From NCBI GenBank assembly GCA_963719055.1, contig CAVRAU010000027.1:310001-374000 (forward strand): a stretch of DNA of 64,000 nucleotides. Reading direction: 5' to 3'. Positions 61,372-64,000 of this stretch are shown here, in pieces. Source of the stretch: CAXMQZ01 sp963719055. GTDB lineage: Bacteria; Acidobacteriota; Thermoanaerobaculia; Multivoradales; JAHEKO01. The notes beneath the pieces are model-generated. The model saw only the letters and a program-made list of their open reading frames with translations. It had not been told where the DNA came from and searched no databases. The translations under genes were made by a program, and so were the position numbers. Numbering within the stretch: the first letter of the stretch is position 1; every line of letters starts with the position of its first letter.

Positions 61372-62106
61372 TCAAGTAAAGTTACGCTCGGCCAGGTTGA
61401 TGAACTCGAGGATGAAATCTGTCATCTGTGATCGCAGCTCTCGCAACCGATTGGCAAAGAAGTTGTAGCCCATCAGAGCCGGGATGGCCGCGATCAATCC
61501 CAGAGCGGTGTTGATCAGGGCTTCCGCAATCCCCGGGGCCACGGCGACCAGTGAGGTCGATCCGGTGACACCGATGTTCTGGAAGGCCACCATGATTCCC
61601 CAGACGGTTCCGAACAGACCGATAAAGGGGCCGGCGGCCGCCGTCGTCGCCAGAAAACCAGTGCCCCGGGTCAGATGATTCGTCTCGAGGTTGGCCGCCC
61701 TTCGCAAACTGCGCTCGAGCGCCGGAAGAGAGGTGATCTGATAGCTCTTCTGGCCACCGCCACTGTCTCTACCCTGTGCTTTGACTTGAGCGTCGATCTC
61801 CACATATCCCGCTCGAAAAAGACCCACTAGAGGTGAGGCCTGCATGTGTTCGGCCTGCGCTGCGACCTCGCTGAATCGCTGGCTCCGTCGGAAGACCTCC
61901 AGGAAGGCGTCCGTCTGTGCTGTGGCCCGACGCAGATGCAGGGCCTTGGCGATGATGATCGCCCAGGAGGCCAGAGACATGGCGATCAGGAGTCCCGCCA
62001 CAAACCAGGCAACGGGCCCGGTATGAAGGAACATCTGGATCAGTCCCGGCGCGGCCGGCTCACCGATCTGAGCCAGAAGGACGGAAACCTCAAACATGCG
62101 AATCAT
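61372..62106 (-). CDS. tolQ: TolQ/ExbB/MotA-family proton channel protein
   Basis: The 244-residue polytopic protein has three membrane helices: TGPVAWFVAGLLIAMSLASW (about 29-48), ATTAAAGPFIGLFGTVWGIM (near 150) and APGIAEALINTALGLIAAIP (near 188), with the conserved GLFGTVWGI and the T of NTALGL. It starts at ATG 62106 or 62097. It is the first gene of the tolQ-R-A-B-pal-cpoB cluster, which runs to 57230. The promoter must lie in 62107-62308, shared divergently with etfB. Confidence 0.94.
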   Translation of the reverse strand: MIRMFEVSVLLAQIGEPAAPGLIQMFLHTGPVAWFVAGLLIAMSLASWAIIIAKALHLRRATAQTDAFLEVFRRSQRFSEVAAQAEHMQASPLVGLFRAGYVEIDAQVKAQGRDSGGGQKSYQITSLPALERSLRRAANLETNHLTRGTGFLATTAAAGPFIGLFGTVWGIMVAFQNIGVTGSTSLVAVAPGIAEALINTALGLIAAIPALMGYNFFANRLRELRSQMTDFILEFINLAERNFT

Positions 62107-62308
62107 GGGTTCTCCCTATCAGCGGGGCACAAGGTAGCATGCCCGTTCCAGCCTGTAAACGTCGATGCAGGCCCCACTCACCCCGATGAACCTCCGTGGT
62201 AAACTCCGACTAGAGCCTTTCCGGGCGCGCGGTGGCGGGTCCGCTACCGTTCCCGGCTCGCTCTTCCGGCTCGAATCCACATCGGCAAAGCAAGGAGGAC
62301 CAACCTAG

Positions 62309-63103
62309 ATGAAAATCGCGGTCTGTATCAAACAGGTGCCCGACAGCGAAGCGCGGTTGCGCATCGCTGGCGACGGCAAGTGGATCGAAGAAGACGAAGT
62401 GCAGTTCGTTATCAATGAAAGCGACGAGTACGCCCTGGAAGAGGGTTTGACTCTGGCCGAGAAGACCGGCGGCGAGGTCGTGGTCTTCAGTCTCGGGCCG
62501 GACCGGGTGCGCGAAGCTCTGCGAAAAGCCCTCGCGCTCGGCGCCGCGCGAGCCGTTCATTTGAACGACGAAGCCTTCGCTGGCGGCGACAGCCTGGCCA
62601 CGGGCAAGGCACTGGCGGCGGCGATCGGCAACGAGGAGTTCGATCTGGTCTTGACCGGATCGCAGTCTGACGATGTTGGCTTCGGCTCGACCGGATCGGT
62701 CATCGCCGGCCATCTGGGCTGGCCCCATGCCTGGCTGGTGATGGGCGTGGAGATGGACGACGATGCGCGCGGCGCCAAGGTGACCCGTGAAATGGAAGCT
62801 GGCATGAACGAGATCTTTCATCTCCAGATGCCCGCCGTCCTGGAGATCCAGGCGGGGATCAACAAGCCACGCTATGCCTCTCTCAAAGGGATCATGCAAG
62901 CCAAGCGGAAAGAGATCGCACCGAAGTCACCTGCCGACCTGGGGTTGGCTGCCGACGAAGTGGGGGAGAGTGGCTCGGGGATCGAGGTACTCAGCGTAGC
63001 ACTGCCAGAGGGCGGTGAGGCGGCCCAGATCATCGAGGGCGATCCGGCGGAAGCGGCCCGGATTCTGGTCGAGAAACTGCAAAAGGAAGCGAGGGTCCTG
63101 TGA
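62309..63103 (+). CDS. etfB: Electron transfer flavoprotein beta subunit
   Basis: EtfB with EtfA passes electrons from acyl-CoA dehydrogenases to the respiratory chain. The 264-residue protein starts at ATG 62309 with AAGGAGG ten bases upstream (MKIAVCIKQVPDSEARLRI). It shows VINESDEYALEEGLTLAEKT, DLVLTGSQSDDVGFGSTGSV and the recognition-loop region GINKPRYASLKGIMQAKRKE. It overlaps etfA by one base. The butyryl/isobutyryl-CoA mutase genes nearby fit short-chain acyl-CoA metabolism. Confidence 0.95.
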   Translation: MKIAVCIKQVPDSEARLRIAGDGKWIEEDEVQFVINESDEYALEEGLTLAEKTGGEVVVFSLGPDRVREALRKALALGAARAVHLNDEAFAGGDSLATGKALAAAIGNEEFDLVLTGSQSDDVGFGSTGSVIAGHLGWPHAWLVMGVEMDDDARGAKVTREMEAGMNEIFHLQMPAVLEIQAGINKPRYASLKGIMQAKRKEIAPKSPADLGLAADEVGESGSGIEVLSVALPEGGEAAQIIEGDPAEAARILVEKLQKEARVL

Positions 63104-64000
63104 TGTCGAACACCGTGTGGGTAGTCGTTCAACAGCGCGAGGGCAAGCTGCACAAGATGTCCCTCGAGGCGGTGCGCGCCGGACAACTGATCGCTTCGAT
63201 GATCGGCGGTCGGGCAGAGGCCGTGATCCTGGGATCACAGATTGGCGATGCCGCTCAGCAGTTGGCGGGTTATGACCTGGGAGCCGTGCGCACCCTCGAC
63301 AACGAGAAACTCGCCGACTACACGCCTGGGGCCTATATCGGAGCCCTGCAAGCGGCCTTCAACCAAGAGCAGCCCGCCTATTTGGTCTTTCCTCACACCT
63401 ATCAGACCGTGGACTATGCACCGCGACTGGCTCAGGCGCTGGGCGGTATCCTCGTCCCTGAAGTGACCGGGATCGAAGAGGGAGATGCCGGGCTGGTCTG
63501 GCGACGGCCGGTGATGAACGGCAAGCTGGAAGCTCGGGTTCGAGCTCGAGGCGACGGGCCCGTCATCGTCAGCGTCCAGTCTGCGGCTTTCCCCGCGGAC
63601 GAGGTCGCCACAGGTCAGGCCCCGGTCGAGAGCCTGTCGATCGAGGCGACGGACCTGGAGAGTGATCGCCAGATCCTCGGTGTCGAGGAAGCGGCCGCCG
63701 GCGAGGTCGATCTGACGCAGAGCGAGTACATCGTCGCCGTGGGGCGCGGTGTGGGAGATGCCGACAAGATCGGTCCGCTCGAGGATCTCGCCAAGGCTCT
63801 GGGGGCCGAACTGGGCGCCAGTCGCCCCGTCATCGACAATGGCTGGCTACCCCGCGAAAGACAGGTCGGCTCGAGCGGCCAGACCGTGGCACCGAAGCTG
63901 TATCTTGCCGCCGGAATCTCGGGAGCGATCCAGCATCTGGTGGGCATGAAGGGTGCGCAGGTGATCGTGGCCATCAACAAGGATCGGGGTGCCCCTATCT
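63103..64000 (+). CDS. etfA: Electron transfer flavoprotein alpha subunit, cut by the window end
   Basis: The frame starts at ATG 63103, overlapping the etfB stop (TGATG), and is open to the window end. It reads SNTVWVVVQQREGKLHKMSL, an N-terminal alpha/beta domain, then the FAD domain with VAVGRGVGDADKIGPLEDLA near 212, PVIDNGWLPRERQVGSSGQT near 245 and LYLAAGISGAIQHLVGMKGA near 267. About 299 residues are present, and the final 20-30 lie outside. EtfA binds FAD. Confidence 0.94.
   Translation, partial: MSNTVWVVVQQREGKLHKMSLEAVRAGQLIASMIGGRAEAVILGSQIGDAAQQLAGYDLGAVRTLDNEKLADYTPGAYIGALQAAFNQEQPAYLVFPHTYQTVDYAPRLAQALGGILVPEVTGIEEGDAGLVWRRPVMNGKLEARVRARGDGPVIVSVQSAAFPADEVATGQAPVESLSIEATDLESDRQILGVEEAAAGEVDLTQSEYIVAVGRGVGDADKIGPLEDLAKALGAELGASRPVIDNGWLPRERQVGSSGQTVAPKLYLAAGISGAIQHLVGMKGAQVIVAINKDRGAPI

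Overview
The window is GC-rich DNA from a Gram-negative bacterium with an outer membrane: it carries lptE and a complete tol-pal cluster. Likely Acidobacteriota (Thermoanaerobaculia-like), inferred from a Ser/Thr kinase fused to a PD40/TolB-type propeller, from many exported proteins ending in a DGFESGD..W tail, and from the gene order IHF/HU - MerR - tRNA-Pro. No 16S gene is present, so the phylum is an inference. Many genes, including essential ones (der, rnr), carry single-base frame breaks. These look like sequencing or assembly indels, and such genes are annotated over their full span.

Region 1 (1-16.2 kb) is housekeeping: comEC, miaA, hfq, a TPR lipoprotein, dnaE, a CCA-adding/poly(A) polymerase-type nucleotidyltransferase, rsmD, rex with a near-perfect Rex operator, tRNA-Leu(CAG), rnr, an IMS-like lipoprotein, der, an HU/IHF gene, a MerR regulator and tRNA-Pro(GGG).

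Region 2 (16.2-31.4 kb) is a genomic island of about 15.2 kb inserted in the 3' half of tRNA-Pro. It is bounded by a 52-bp direct repeat with two mismatches, has a tyrosine integrase next to the intact tRNA, and has paired GGTGACAT sites with an 11-bp period near both ends. Four minus-strand genes for exported proteins each follow a GEMM-I (cyclic-di-GMP-I class) riboswitch. Three of the four also share one promoter (TGGACA - 17 bp - TAGCGT). Related intergenic repeats separate the genes, so the island reads as an array of riboswitch-plus-exported-protein cassettes. It also holds two overlapping STAS genes, a DUF6896-like gene and a membrane Ser/Thr kinase.

Region 3 (31.4-47.3 kb) is accessory chromosome with the same theme: a fifth riboswitch (41.4 kb), a riboswitch remnant (34.0 kb), a PilZ gene plus a PilZ gene fragment, five more exported or membrane proteins with the DGFESG tail, a GT-C type membrane protein, a VOC protein, lipoproteins, and two genes sharing an unrecognised domain of about 60 residues.

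Region 4 (47.3-64 kb) is metabolic and envelope core: a fused isobutyryl-CoA mutase (icmF), methylmalonyl-CoA mutase small and large subunits with their MeaB GTPase, nusB, lptE, rpsT, the tolQ-tolR-tolA-tolB-pal-cpoB cluster on the minus strand, and etfB-etfA running off the end.

The most notable system is the cluster of five GEMM-I riboswitches in 23 kb, four of them on a tRNA-integrated island, all preceding exported-protein genes. It suggests a mobile set of surface proteins under second-messenger control.
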